Source of the DNA: Salinigranum marinum
GTDB taxonomy: Archaea; Halobacteriota; Halobacteria; Halobacteriales; Haloferacaceae
Assembly (NCBI RefSeq): GCF_024228675.1
Contig: NZ_CP100461.1
Coordinates: 1 to 64,000, forward strand
Length of the DNA stretch: 64,000 bases
Direction of reading: 5' to 3'
The notes below the pieces were generated by a model that was given only the letters and a program-made list of their open reading frames with translations, was not told the origin of the DNA and searched no databases. Below are positions 33,475-42,036 of the stretch, one piece after another. Within the stretch, counting starts at the first letter, position 1. Each line of letters begins with the position of its first letter. A program made the position numbers and the translations under genes.

Positions 33475-35397
33475 ATGACGGCTGACCGAACACGCGAGAT
33501 TGCAGCGGCGCTGAAACGAGTCGTGTTCTCCTACGAGCGGGACGCGACCCTCCCCTCGGAGGCCGAACTCCGCGCGGACCGCGCGCCGGATGACCGCGAG
33601 GGGCCGGTGCTCCGCGGGGTCGACCTCGAACTCCCACACGGCTCTTTCACCGTGGTGATGGGCGCTTCGGGCGGCGGCAAGTCGACGCTGTTGCGGACGT
33701 TCAACGGGATCATCCCCGACTTCATCGACGGCAGCTTCGACGGCGACATCGAGGTGCTCGGCCGGGACGCGACGGCGTCGCGCGTGAGCGAGATGGCGGC
33801 GGACGTCGGGATGGTGCTGCAGGACTACGAGGCACAGCTGTTCGGCACGAGCGTCGAGACCGAGGTGGCGTTCGGCCCGGAGAACCTCGCCGTTCCCCCC
33901 GCGGACATCGAGGGTCGAATCGACGCCGCGCTGGAGCTCGTGGGGCTGTCGGACCTCGACCGCCGGCGCGAACCTTCGGGACTCTCCGGCGGGCAGAAGC
34001 AGCGTCTCGTCGCCGCCGGCGTCGTCGCCATGCATCCGGAACTGCTCGTGCTCGACGAGCCGACGAGCGACCTCGACCCGAAGGGAACCCGCGACCTGCT
34101 CCGCGTCGTCGCGACGCTCACCGACGACTCGGCGGACGACACCGCCATCGGCGCCGACGGGTGGGCCGGTCCGGAGACCATCGTCATGGTCACGCACAAG
34201 ATCGAAGAGGCGTTGCTCGCCGACCGGGCCGTGCTGCTCGACGGCGGACGGGTCGCGAAACAGGGCCCCATCGAGACGGTGTTCACCGACGCCGAAGCGC
34301 TCCGGGAGTCGCGGGTCGCTGTCCCGCCGCTCGTCGAGGCGTTCGACCGGCTCGGCGTTTCGGACGACGAACTCCCGCTCCTCCCCGGTGACGCCGTCGA
34401 AAGAGCCCGGGAGGCGGGACTCTCTTGGACTGGCCACGCGGCCGAGACACCGCCGGCCGGGACCGGCCGCGACCCCGGCGCGCCGCTGTTCTCGCTGGAG
34501 GACGTCGTCTACGCGTACGAGACCGATCGCGGCCCGGTCCGGGCGGTCGACGGCGTCGACCTGACCGTCCGGGAGGGTGAGGTCCTCGCGCTGGTGGGGC
34601 ACAACGGCTCGGGGAAGACGACGCTGGCGAAGCATCTGAACGGCCTCCACGAACCCGACACCGGTCGCGTCGTCTATCGGGACCGACCAGTGAGGGAGTA
34701 CAGCATGGGCGAGATCGGGCGCGAGGTCGGCTACGTCTTCCAGAACCCCGACCACCAGATCTTCGCCGCCACCGTTCGCGAGGAGGTGGCGTTCGGCCCG
34801 GAGAACTTCGGTATCACCGGCGACGCCCTGGCGGAACGGATCGACGACGCGATCGAGACGGTCGGGTTAGAGGGGCTCGAAGAAGCCGATCCGTTCGCGC
34901 TCTCGAAAGGCCAGCGCCAGCGGGTCGCCCTCGCTGGCATCCTCGCGACCGACCCGGAAGTCATCGTCTTCGACGAGCCGACCACGGGGCTCGACGCCGC
35001 CCAACAGGACCGCTTTATGGACCTCATCGCCCGGCTCAACCGCGAGGAATCACTGACGGTCGTGATGGTCACCCACGACATGGGGAAGGTCGCGACGTAC
35101 GCGTCCCGAGTGGTGGTCCTCGACGACGGGTCGGTCGCCTTCGCGGGCGGCGTGCGAGAGCTGTTCGCCGACGAGGACCGCCTGGCGACCCACGATCTGC
35201 AGCCACCGCACGTCGTCGAGACCGCGAACGCGCTGCGCGACGGCAGGGGGACGCCGGCACTGTCGGTCGACGAACTCGTCGCCGGCCTCGGCGGTCCCGG
35301 CGCGACCGCCGCCGAAGACGAGACGACCCTCGACGAACCCGAGACGACGCGTGACGGCGACGAAGCGCTGACCCGGGAGGTGTCGACCGATGAGTGA
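33475..35397 (+). CDS. ecfA: ECF transporter fused double ATP-binding protein (EcfA-EcfA')
   Basis: A 640-residue protein with two complete ABC ATPase domains in one chain. Domain 1 has Walker A GASGGGKST (about 62-70), signature LSGGQKQR and Walker B LLVLDEPTSDLD. Domain 2 has Walker A GHNGSGKTT (about 377-385), signature LSKGQRQR and Walker B VIVFDEPTTGLD. It powers uptake by the ECF complex at the inner face of the membrane. In most bacteria the two ATPases are separate genes. The stop overlaps the EcfT start by 8 bases; the S component lies 74 bases upstream. Confidence 0.93.
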   Translation: MTADRTREIAAALKRVVFSYERDATLPSEAELRADRAPDDREGPVLRGVDLELPHGSFTVVMGASGGGKSTLLRTFNGIIPDFIDGSFDGDIEVLGRDATASRVSEMAADVGMVLQDYEAQLFGTSVETEVAFGPENLAVPPADIEGRIDAALELVGLSDLDRRREPSGLSGGQKQRLVAAGVVAMHPELLVLDEPTSDLDPKGTRDLLRVVATLTDDSADDTAIGADGWAGPETIVMVTHKIEEALLADRAVLLDGGRVAKQGPIETVFTDAEALRESRVAVPPLVEAFDRLGVSDDELPLLPGDAVERAREAGLSWTGHAAETPPAGTGRDPGAPLFSLEDVVYAYETDRGPVRAVDGVDLTVREGEVLALVGHNGSGKTTLAKHLNGLHEPDTGRVVYRDRPVREYSMGEIGREVGYVFQNPDHQIFAATVREEVAFGPENFGITGDALAERIDDAIETVGLEGLEEADPFALSKGQRQRVALAGILATDPEVIVFDEPTTGLDAAQQDRFMDLIARLNREESLTVVMVTHDMGKVATYASRVVVLDDGSVAFAGGVRELFADEDRLATHDLQPPHVVETANALRDGRGTPALSVDELVAGLGGPGATAAEDETTLDEPETTRDGDEALTREVSTDE

Positions 35398-36169
35398 CTC
35401 GCCGTCGCTGTACATCGACGGGGACACGCTGTTACACCGGCTCGACCCGCGTGCGAAGCTCGCGCTCGCGGCGGCGCTGTTCGTCGGGGCGTACGCCTTC
35501 TTGGACCCCGTCGTCGTCGCCGTCCCGCTCACCCTCGCCCTGCTCGCGGTCGTGCTGACGGGCGCGCTCGCGAACCTCCTGCGGCTGTGGTTCATCCTCG
35601 TCGCGCTGTTCGTCGTGGGACTGGTCGTCTGGCCGGCCTTTACCCCGCCCGCGGGGCCGGTCGTCGTCGACCTCCCGTTCATCGAGATCACCCGGCGACA
35701 GCTCACGGCGTCGCTCGCGCGCTCTTTGCGCATCGTCAGTTTCATCGTCACCGGTGTGGCGTTCGTCTCGACCACCTCGAACGAGGAGATCGTCCGCGGG
35801 CTGCGCGGCCTGGGCGTTCCCTACGCCTTCTGTTTCGCCGTCGGGACCGCGCTCCGACTCTTCCCGACGTTCCTCGGCGCGGCGGGAACCGTTCGCCAGG
35901 CACAGGAGGCCCGCGGGCTCGACCTCTCGGCGTCGAACCCGATCGAGCGCGTCCGGAAGTTCGTCCCCCTCCTGATCCCGGTGTTCATGACCGCCTTCCG
36001 CAACGTCCAGACGCAGGCGATGGCGCTGGAAGCCAGGGGGTTCGACACCCAGTCCGACCGGACGTTCTACAACGAGGCGTCGTTCGACGCCGTCGACTGG
36101 GCCGCCACGGGCCTCTCGCTCGTGGCCATCGTCGGCGTCGCCGCACTCGCGCTCTCGGGGCTCGGCTGA
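35390..36169 (+). CDS. ecfT: ECF transporter transmembrane protein EcfT
   Basis: A 259-residue membrane coupling protein. The N terminus LHRLDPRAKLALAAALF is typical, and the two Ala-Arg-Gly coupling motifs are QEARGLDL (about 171-178) and LEARGFDTQ (about 213-221). These fit into grooves of the two ATPases. About five to six membrane helices are visible. It completes the S-A-A'-T operon. Confidence 0.92.
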   Translation: MSDSPSLYIDGDTLLHRLDPRAKLALAAALFVGAYAFLDPVVVAVPLTLALLAVVLTGALANLLRLWFILVALFVVGLVVWPAFTPPAGPVVVDLPFIEITRRQLTASLARSLRIVSFIVTGVAFVSTTSNEEIVRGLRGLGVPYAFCFAVGTALRLFPTFLGAAGTVRQAQEARGLDLSASNPIERVRKFVPLLIPVFMTAFRNVQTQAMALEARGFDTQSDRTFYNEASFDAVDWAATGLSLVAIVGVAALALSGLG

Positions 36170-36275
36170 ACCGACCGCCTCGTTCCCCTCGCACAGCCGG
36201 TGGTTCGCACCCGATCTGTCCCGAACGATCACCGCGTAGAAGATTTTTATCCGGTGGCGAGTAAATACGTACGCG

Positions 36276-36614
36276 ATGAACGCAACGAAGTACGAGCTCA
36301 CGGATTCGGTCGCCGGCTTCGACGAGGGCGCGATCCTCGACGTCACCGCGCGGTTCGGTGACTGGCACACGGTCGACCTGAAACTGGAGTCGAGCGAGCG
36401 ATCGCCCGCGTCGACCACCGTCGTCGTCGCCGACAGCCCCGGCTTCACCGAGGCGGAGATCCTCGACGAGACGGCCCGGATCGGCGACTGGCACGAGTTC
36501 GCGCTGGGGTTCGATCCCGGAGCGACTGACGGCCCTGAACCCGGGATCGGGCGCGTCCACCTCACCGCCGACGAGTTCGAGCGCGTCGCCGCCCCCGTCA
36601 CTCCGACCGCCTGA
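36276..36614 (+). CDS. Unknown 112-residue protein with internal duplication
   Basis: A small acidic soluble protein I do not recognise. Two copies of a 24-residue motif are clear: GFDEGAILDVTARFGDWHTVDL at 14-35 and GFTEAEILDETARIGDWHEFAL at 56-77, sharing GF, ILD, TAR, GDWH. The rest is linker and an acidic tail. The strongly conserved GDWH suggests a structural turn or a ligand site, but no function can be claimed. A TATA-like TTTTTAT at about 36244-36250 lies 27 bases before the ATG. It stands alone between the ECF operon and ahcY. Confidence 0.78.
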   Translation: MNATKYELTDSVAGFDEGAILDVTARFGDWHTVDLKLESSERSPASTTVVVADSPGFTEAEILDETARIGDWHEFALGFDPGATDGPEPGIGRVHLTADEFERVAAPVTPTA

Positions 36615-36753
36615 GACCGACCGGGAACGCGGCGCGGTGTGCGCTCACCCGGGTCGCTCTCGACTCGCCCCGTGAGAGCCCGGGAGAGACGCGGCCGACG
36701 CTCGACGCCCGGTAGCCGACAGACGCCGCGCTGGGTGGGCGCGGCAGCCGCGA

Positions 36754-38019
36754 TCAGAAACTGCTGTCGCCGTGTCGCCAGTCCTCGCTGTACTCGCGTT
36801 GGCTCTCGGTCTCCTCGTCGATGTCGATGCCGAGCGTCGCGAGCTTTCGCTCTGCCACCTCGCGGTCGACGCGGTCCGGAACGTTGTACAGCCCCGGCTC
36901 GAGGTCGGTGTGGCGCCCCACCAGGTCGTACGCCGCCATGAACATCATCGCGAACGTCATGTCGATCACCTCGGCGGGGTGGCCCTGGCTGTACGGGCCG
37001 GTGAGGTTCACGAGCCGCCCCGCCGCGAGCAGGTCGAGATGTCGTCCGTCGGGGAGTTCATAGCGGGTGATCCCCGCCTTCGGCGACCAGGTGCGCTCGG
37101 CCATCTCCTCGAGGTCCGCGAGGGTGATCTCGACGTCGAAGTGGCCGGCGTTCGCGAGCTTCGCCCCCGACTGCATCGCCTCGAAGTGTTCGGCGCGGAT
37201 GATGTCGCGGCTCCCGGTCGCAGTCACGAACAGGTCGCCGATCTCGGCGGCCTCCGGCATGCTCATCACCCGGTGGCCGTCCGTGTGCGCCTGGAGTGCA
37301 CGGCGCGGGTCAACCTCGGTGACGACCGTGTTGGCTCCGACGCCGCGGAGTTTCCGAGCGACGCCGCGGCCGACGTAACCGTAGCCCGCGACGACGGCCG
37401 TCGCCCCCGAGACCATGGCGTTGGTCGAGATCATCACGTTCGCGAGTGCGGACTCGCCCGTGCCGTGGACGTTGTCGAAGAAGTGTTTCATCGGCGTGTC
37501 GTTCACGCCGTAGACGGGGAACGCGAGGACGCCCTCGCGGTCCATCGCCTCCAACCGGGTGATGCCGGCGGTGGTCTGCTCGGCCCCCGCGATGACCTTG
37601 CGGGCGATCTCGGGGTGGGCGTCGTGGGCCTTCGCGATGAGTTCACAGCCGTCGTCGAGGATGACGTCCGGTTCGCGTTCGAGGAGCGCGTGCTGGGCCG
37701 CCTCGAACGCCTCGTCGCTCATCCCCTCCTCGGCGAACGCCTCGTAGCCCTCCTGGGCGTCGAGAAAGCGGACGACGTCGCCGTGGGTCGACTGGGGCTC
37801 GGAGGGCGCAAAGAGGACCGTGGCACCCGCGGCGTGGAGCGTCTCGATGAGGACGCCGGTCTTCTTCTCGAGGTGGGAGACGACGGCGACCGTGAGCCCA
37901 TCGAACGGCTGTTCCCGGCCGAACTCCTCGCCGAACGACTGCAACAGCGGGGTGTGGTCGCGGGTCCAGACCAGGGGGTCGTCGGTCGCGTCCGCCTCGT
38001 TCCGCAGCTGGGATGACAT
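36754..38019 (-). CDS. ahcY: S-adenosylhomocysteine hydrolase
   Basis: A 421-residue adenosylhomocysteinase that splits S-adenosylhomocysteine into adenosine and homocysteine, keeping methylation going. Visible family features are the NAD-binding AGYGYVGRGVA (near 215-225), VEQT-like GAEQTTAGI, NDTPMKHFFDN, and the C-terminal GHPAEVIDMTFA. The length is normal for archaea. The ATG at 38019 (MSSQLRNEAD) fits; extra upstream frame is not coding-like. It forms a single gene, transcribed opposite to the small duplicated protein and 131 bases from the Usp gene on the same strand. Confidence 0.95.
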   Translation of the reverse strand: MSSQLRNEADATDDPLVWTRDHTPLLQSFGEEFGREQPFDGLTVAVVSHLEKKTGVLIETLHAAGATVLFAPSEPQSTHGDVVRFLDAQEGYEAFAEEGMSDEAFEAAQHALLEREPDVILDDGCELIAKAHDAHPEIARKVIAGAEQTTAGITRLEAMDREGVLAFPVYGVNDTPMKHFFDNVHGTGESALANVMISTNAMVSGATAVVAGYGYVGRGVARKLRGVGANTVVTEVDPRRALQAHTDGHRVMSMPEAAEIGDLFVTATGSRDIIRAEHFEAMQSGAKLANAGHFDVEITLADLEEMAERTWSPKAGITRYELPDGRHLDLLAAGRLVNLTGPYSQGHPAEVIDMTFAMMFMAAYDLVGRHTDLEPGLYNVPDRVDREVAERKLATLGIDIDEETESQREYSEDWRHGDSSF

Positions 38020-38150
38020 ACGTGCATCTCGGTGGAGGGGGACATAAATCCGGGTCGATGATGTCCGTGCCCGCGGGTCGTCGACGCCGCGGGCCACGAG
38101 ACGCGTCCCCGGTCGGACGCGGAACGATCGACGGCGGGCGGCCCGAGAGG

Positions 38151-38555
38151 TTACTCGACCGCGACGAGCGGGACGACCGCGATCGGCACGTCCGCGTTCA
38201 ACAGGATCGCCTGCGCGGTCGAGCCGAACACCACCTTCGCCGTGGGGTTGCGCTTGCGGACGCCGATGACGAGCTCGTCCGCGTCGAACTCCGCGACGGC
38301 TTCGAGGAGGTCCTCGTGGGGGTCGTTCCCCCGGACGTACTGGTGTGTCTCGACCGTACACCGCTCGCCGAGGCGTGAGGCGACCGCGTTCAGCGCGTCC
38401 TCGCCGTCCCGGATGTCCTCGGAGGAGGTGGCGCTCCCTCCGCTGAGCGAGTTGACGGCGACGACCGTGTCGCCCGCACCCACGCGGGTTCCGAGGTAGT
38501 CACAGAGCGTCGCAGCCGTGTGGACCGAGTGCGTTCCGACGACGTAGGTCGTCAT
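38151..38555 (-). CDS. Universal stress protein family (UspA-like)
   Basis: A 134-residue Usp-fold protein. The N-terminal strand is TYVVGTHSVHTAATL and the C-terminal nucleotide region is ELVIGVRKRNPTAKVVFGSTAQAILLNADVPIAVVP. The usual G-2x-G-9x-G(S/T) ATP motif is partly degenerate: the second Gly is Lys (GVRK), while the GST end is kept. ATP binding is therefore uncertain. The start is MTTYVVG at 38555. Confidence 0.85.
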   Translation of the reverse strand: MTTYVVGTHSVHTAATLCDYLGTRVGAGDTVVAVNSLSGGSATSSEDIRDGEDALNAVASRLGERCTVETHQYVRGNDPHEDLLEAVAEFDADELVIGVRKRNPTAKVVFGSTAQAILLNADVPIAVVPLVAVE

Positions 38556-38636
38556 ACGTGTTCGCGCGTGGGGCGACCACAAAAACCCGCCTGCCGGTTC
38601 TCGGATTCACAGATCGGTCCCGACGGAGCCGGCGGC

Positions 38637-39077
38637 TCAGGAGCGACCGTCGGTGGACCGATCCGGGGGGCTCCCGTCGGCGTCGTCGGCCCGCCCGGCC
38701 CGCGTCGGAGCCGTCGTCTCGCCCGTCGCCTCCATCTCTGTCGCGGCCGCGACACCGCCGTCCGCGGTCGCGTCGGGGTCCGTGTCACGGGGCTCGTCGT
38801 CCCCGTCCGACCCCGTGAGCCGCCGTATCTGCCGGGAGACGCCGACCCCCACAACGAGGAGGACGACGAGGTTGAACACCATCTTGAAGGGCGGGCGGAA
38901 CTCCCGGGTCACCCAGACGTTGATGGTGCGGTCGGCGGCGAGGTAGAACTGGATCGCCGCGAAGACGCCGAGGAGGACCAGTCCGCCGAGGAGCGCGTAG
39001 TCGAGTCCGCGGCGGACGCGCGCGGCGGTGTCCCCGTCGGACGCCTCGTTTGCGGCGTCGGGAGCGCTGGAACTCAT
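38637..39077 (-). CDS. Small two-helix membrane protein next to PGF-CTERM protein
   Basis: A 146-residue protein with two predicted membrane helices (YALLGGLVLLGVFAAIQFYLA near 27-47 and FKMVFNLVVLLVVGVGV near 63-80) separated by a short conserved-looking loop (DRTINVWVTREFRPP). The C-terminal 65 residues are Asp/Ala/Thr rich and probably disordered. The ATG overlaps the stop of the upstream PGF-CTERM gene in ATGA, implying joint translation and function with that surface protein. Confidence 0.8.
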   Translation of the reverse strand: MSSSAPDAANEASDGDTAARVRRGLDYALLGGLVLLGVFAAIQFYLAADRTINVWVTREFRPPFKMVFNLVVLLVVGVGVSRQIRRLTGSDGDDEPRDTDPDATADGGVAAATEMEATGETTAPTRAGRADDADGSPPDRSTDGRS

Positions 39078-40081
39078 CGGCCCCACCTCCGGGCGAGGAG
39101 GGCGATCGAGAACAGCGCCGCGACGGCGACGCCGACGCCGAAGCCGGGGGCACTCGTCGAGACGGTGCGCGCCTCGGTCGCTTCGGGCCGCGGACGCTCG
39201 TCGTCGCTCTCCGAGAAGTCCTCGACGCGGAGTTCGACCTCTCGCTCGGTCTCGTTGACGCTGATGCGCTCGGTCGGATCGAGGTTCGCCACCGACCGCG
39301 CCGTGTCGACCACGACGCCGTCCTTCCAGAGCACGGCGTCGATGTAGTAGTTGTACTCGGAGGGCACCGTCACCTGGGTGTCGACCGTCTCCGTCCGACC
39401 GGGGCGGATCGTCCCCACGGCCGCCTCAGAGCGGGCGGCGACGATGTTCGAGTCGGCCTGGCGGAGTACGACCTGGACGCGGAGGTCGTCGGAGGCGTCG
39501 TTGCCGCGGTTGGTCAGCGTCGCCGAGAGATCGAGCGTCGTCCGGTCACCGTCGACCGAGCCGACGGAGAACGACACCGGTGGGAGCGCCTCGGAGTCGG
39601 TGAAGCCGACGCTCGTCCGGGCGTACGCCGGCGTGAGCGCATCCAGCCCGGAGACCGTCTTCCCGCCGGAGCCGATCCGCTCGCCGTCGCGGAAGACGGT
39701 CGCCTCGACGCGGTAGCCGCCCTCGCGCTCGACGGTGAGGTTCGTCTCGACGGGCGTCTCGCCGTCCTCGTCGAGCGTCCCGACCTCGACGGTCTCGGTG
39801 GCCGCGACGAAGCCCGACTCGGCGTCGGTCGCGCGGAACCGAACCGAGACGTTCGGTGTCGGGTTGCCGCGGTGGTCGAGACGGGTCTGTACGTGCAGGA
39901 CGGTCGTCTCACCGGAGACGGTGCCGGGGGCGATCGTCGTCTCGGCGATGCGGACCGGACCGGGGCGGGTCGGCCCCTCGTCGGTCGGGTCGGCGAGCAC
40001 GCCGGGCATCACCGCGGCGACGAGGAGGGCCACGGCGACGAGACCGGCCGCCCCCGCCGCCAGTGTTCTGTCGCGGGGCAT
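39074..40081 (-). CDS. PGF-CTERM-anchored extracellular protein
   Basis: A 335-residue exported protein. The N-terminal signal (RTLAAGAAGLVAVALLVAAVMPG) is followed by two beta-sandwich-like domains; the second (VDGDRTTLDLSATLTNRGNDASDDLRVQVVLRQADS) resembles CARDB/DUF7490-type modules. A Glu/Pro/Thr-rich spacer leads to the C-terminal tripartite PGF-CTERM signal (APGFGVGVAVAALFSIALL then RRWGR). Archaeosortase A is expected to cut this and add a lipid anchor. A TATA-like TTTAATG (reverse strand, 40104-40110) fits a leaderless start at ATG 40081. Function unknown, probably at the cell surface with the following two-helix protein. Confidence 0.85.
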   Translation of the reverse strand: MPRDRTLAAGAAGLVAVALLVAAVMPGVLADPTDEGPTRPGPVRIAETTIAPGTVSGETTVLHVQTRLDHRGNPTPNVSVRFRATDAESGFVAATETVEVGTLDEDGETPVETNLTVEREGGYRVEATVFRDGERIGSGGKTVSGLDALTPAYARTSVGFTDSEALPPVSFSVGSVDGDRTTLDLSATLTNRGNDASDDLRVQVVLRQADSNIVAARSEAAVGTIRPGRTETVDTQVTVPSEYNYYIDAVLWKDGVVVDTARSVANLDPTERISVNETEREVELRVEDFSESDDERPRPEATEARTVSTSAPGFGVGVAVAALFSIALLARRWGR

Positions 40082-40214
40082 CGGTCACACGGTCGAGAGT
40101 GCGCATTAAATGTCTTCTGTCGTCACAGACGATCACGCGGGCGTGATGGCCGCGCGCAGCGACGCCCGTGTTCGCCGTCGGGACTCAGGGGAAGCGTCGC
40201 CCGGAGCCGGGGGG

Positions 40215-41072
40215 TCACGCGAGCGCGAGCCACGCGACGAAGACGGCGACGCCGCCGAGGACGGTGCTCCCGACGGCGTGGAGCCGGAGCCGGTCTAAGA
40301 GAGCGTGTGCGTCGCCGTCGACGGCGAGCGCGTCGTGGATCTCGCTGCCGAGTTCACACCGGGGCAAGAAGTCCATGGCGACGTGGAGGAAGATGCCGGT
40401 CGCGAAGCCGAAGACGACGCCGCGGACGGCTGGCGCGGCCGGAAGCTGGAGCGACGCCGCCGTGATGGCCGTGAGGCCGACGCCGACGGCTGGGAGGAGA
40501 AGCGTGGTGGTGTCGCCCCCCTTGCGTGCGAGCCGGGCGGCCGCGGCGTAGCCCGCGGGTCCTTTGTGGGAGACGATCGCCAGCCCGAGCAGCAAGCCGA
40601 GTTCGGGCATGTTGCCGTAGACGACGCCGATGACGACGCCCGCGGCGAGCGCGTGTGCCGACAGCTCCGCGACGGTCCGGTCTAGCGGCATCTCGACGTG
40701 TGCGAGCCGGTGGCCGATCGAGTGTGAGCCGAAGCCGACCAGCACCCCGAGTGCGACCCCGAAGCCGCCGAACTGGGCGTGGTGGCCGATGGCGCTCGGA
40801 AGCAAGAACACCGCCGCGGAAGTGACCATCGCGCCGGAGGCGAGGCCGTACCCCCACACGAGCGCCGTCGGGTTCTCGTCGCGGCTCCGCCGCCCGACGA
40901 GGCCAGCTCCGGCCATCGCGGCGAACGCAACCCACGAGATACCGAGGAGCTTCCACAGTCCGACCGAGACGGCGTACGCCGACAGGGCGACCAGGAGCGC
41001 GAAGGCACCGAGGCCGACCCGCGACACCCGCGGCGCTGCGTGTCGCTCTTCCGACTCGGTCGGTAACTCCAT
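40215..41072 (-). CDS. ZIP-family divalent metal transporter
   Basis: A 285-residue membrane protein of the ZIP family (zinc/iron and related metals). The metal-site helices are visible: SAHALAAGVVIGVVYGN (helix 4, with the conserved His) and LAIVSHKGPAGYAA (helix 5; the family HKxPEG appears as HKGPAG). The C-terminal IFLHVAMDFLPRCE follows. The usual Glu of helix 5 (HKxPEG) is Ala here, so metal preference or coupling may be altered. ATG 41072 gives the full first helix. It has its own A/T-rich promoter region with duplicated sites. Confidence 0.87.
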   Translation of the reverse strand: MELPTESEERHAAPRVSRVGLGAFALLVALSAYAVSVGLWKLLGISWVAFAAMAGAGLVGRRSRDENPTALVWGYGLASGAMVTSAAVFLLPSAIGHHAQFGGFGVALGVLVGFGSHSIGHRLAHVEMPLDRTVAELSAHALAAGVVIGVVYGNMPELGLLLGLAIVSHKGPAGYAAAARLARKGGDTTTLLLPAVGVGLTAITAASLQLPAAPAVRGVVFGFATGIFLHVAMDFLPRCELGSEIHDALAVDGDAHALLDRLRLHAVGSTVLGGVAVFVAWLALA

Positions 41073-41099
41073 AGTTAACAAATCGTTTTCAATAGTTAA
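41071..41099. promoter_or_regulatory. ZIP gene promoter with duplicated ATAGTTAA element
   Basis: ATAGTTAA occurs at 41071-41078, overlapping the ZIP start codon, and again at 41092-41099, 21 bases or two helical turns away. The distal copy doubles as the TATA-like region about 25 bases before the leaderless ATG at 41072. Such paired sites would suit a metal-responsive repressor (for example a DtxR/SirR-type protein), but no binding protein is identified. Confidence 0.45.
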
Positions 41100-41164
41100 T
41101 AAGCCCTGTGATCGCCGACCGCCGGGGTCGGTGCGGGCGGTCACCGCGACGGCGCGCGGCCCGA

Positions 41165-41845
41165 CTACCGGGTCGCCTTCTTCCACGTCCGGAGGTCGAC
41201 GACCTCCCCGTCGAGTTCCTCGGCGGGGCAGTCGGTGGCCGCCCACAGGAACATCGGCGCGACGTCGTCGGCCTCGCGCCCCTGGCCGCCGGTGACGTCG
41301 GTCGCGACCAGTCCGGGGTCGACGACGCCGACCGGCTGGTCGAGGTCGGTCCCGAAGCCCCGGACCAGCGCCTCCGCCCCGGCCTTCGAGACGGCGTACG
41401 CCCCCATGCCGGGCTTGGCCTCGCGGGCGATCGACCCCGAGGTGACGAGGATCCGCGCGTCGTCGGCGAGATGCGGGACGGCCTCCTTGACCGTCGCGAA
41501 CACCCCACGGACGTTGGTCCGGAGGGTGTCGTCGAACCGGGCGTACGGCTCGCGGTCGAGGGGCATTTCGCCGGGCGTGCCGTGGTTGATCCCGGCGTTG
41601 GCGATCACGACGTCGACCGTTCCGCCGACGCGGGCCGCCGTCTCCATCAGCCGCTCGACGTCGTACTCGTCGCGGACGTCGGCGCGGACGGCCTCGACGC
41701 GCTCGAACTCCGCGGCCAGCGTCTCGATCGGGCCGGTGTTCCGCGCACACGCGACGACCGTCGCTCCCTCGCGCGCGAACGCTCGCACGCACGCCGCTCC
41801 GATGCCCCGGCTCCCGCCGGTGATTACGACCGTGCTGTCGTCCAT
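41165..41845 (-). CDS. Short-chain dehydrogenase/reductase
   Basis: A 226-residue classical SDR. The NAD(P) motif is VVITGGSRGIGAACV (near 6-20), and NAG is in VVIANAGINHG. The catalytic Ser is in ILVTSGSIAREAKPG and Tyr/Lys in YAVSKAGAE (YxxxK). Substrate unknown. The ATG at 41845 (MDDSTVV) is family-typical. It lies just upstream of the ZIP gene on the same strand but with its own gap of 92 bases. Confidence 0.9.
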   Translation of the reverse strand: MDDSTVVITGGSRGIGAACVRAFAREGATVVACARNTGPIETLAAEFERVEAVRADVRDEYDVERLMETAARVGGTVDVVIANAGINHGTPGEMPLDREPYARFDDTLRTNVRGVFATVKEAVPHLADDARILVTSGSIAREAKPGMGAYAVSKAGAEALVRGFGTDLDQPVGVVDPGLVATDVTGGQGREADDVAPMFLWAATDCPAEELDGEVVDLRTWKKATR

Positions 41846-42007
41846 ACCGACGGGTAGGCTGGAGAGTAAGTAAAGACCCGGTTCGCCCCGCGCTCGGCGA
41901 CGACGCGCCGCACCCGTCGTCACCTTCTGGGCGATCCGACGCCGATGGTGCGCCGCCTCCGACTGCGGGCGGCCAGCGACCGGGCGGGCCGGGCGGCAGT
42001 CAGTCGA

Positions 42008-42012
42008 TTTAT
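42008..42012 (+). promoter_or_regulatory. TATA-like box of the crtD-lyeJ-cruF operon
   Basis: TTTAT at 42008-42012 sits 25-29 bases before ATG 42037, the usual spacing for a leaderless transcript. Confidence 0.45.
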
Positions 42013-42036
42013 GCCCCCGACGCCCCTAGCTCAGAC

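Noticed and set aside
40640-41792. Upstream extension of the ZIP gene frame through the SDR gene
   Set aside because: The extension is Arg-rich, lies antiphase to the true SDR frame and precedes the leaderless ATG at 41072 that has its own promoter.
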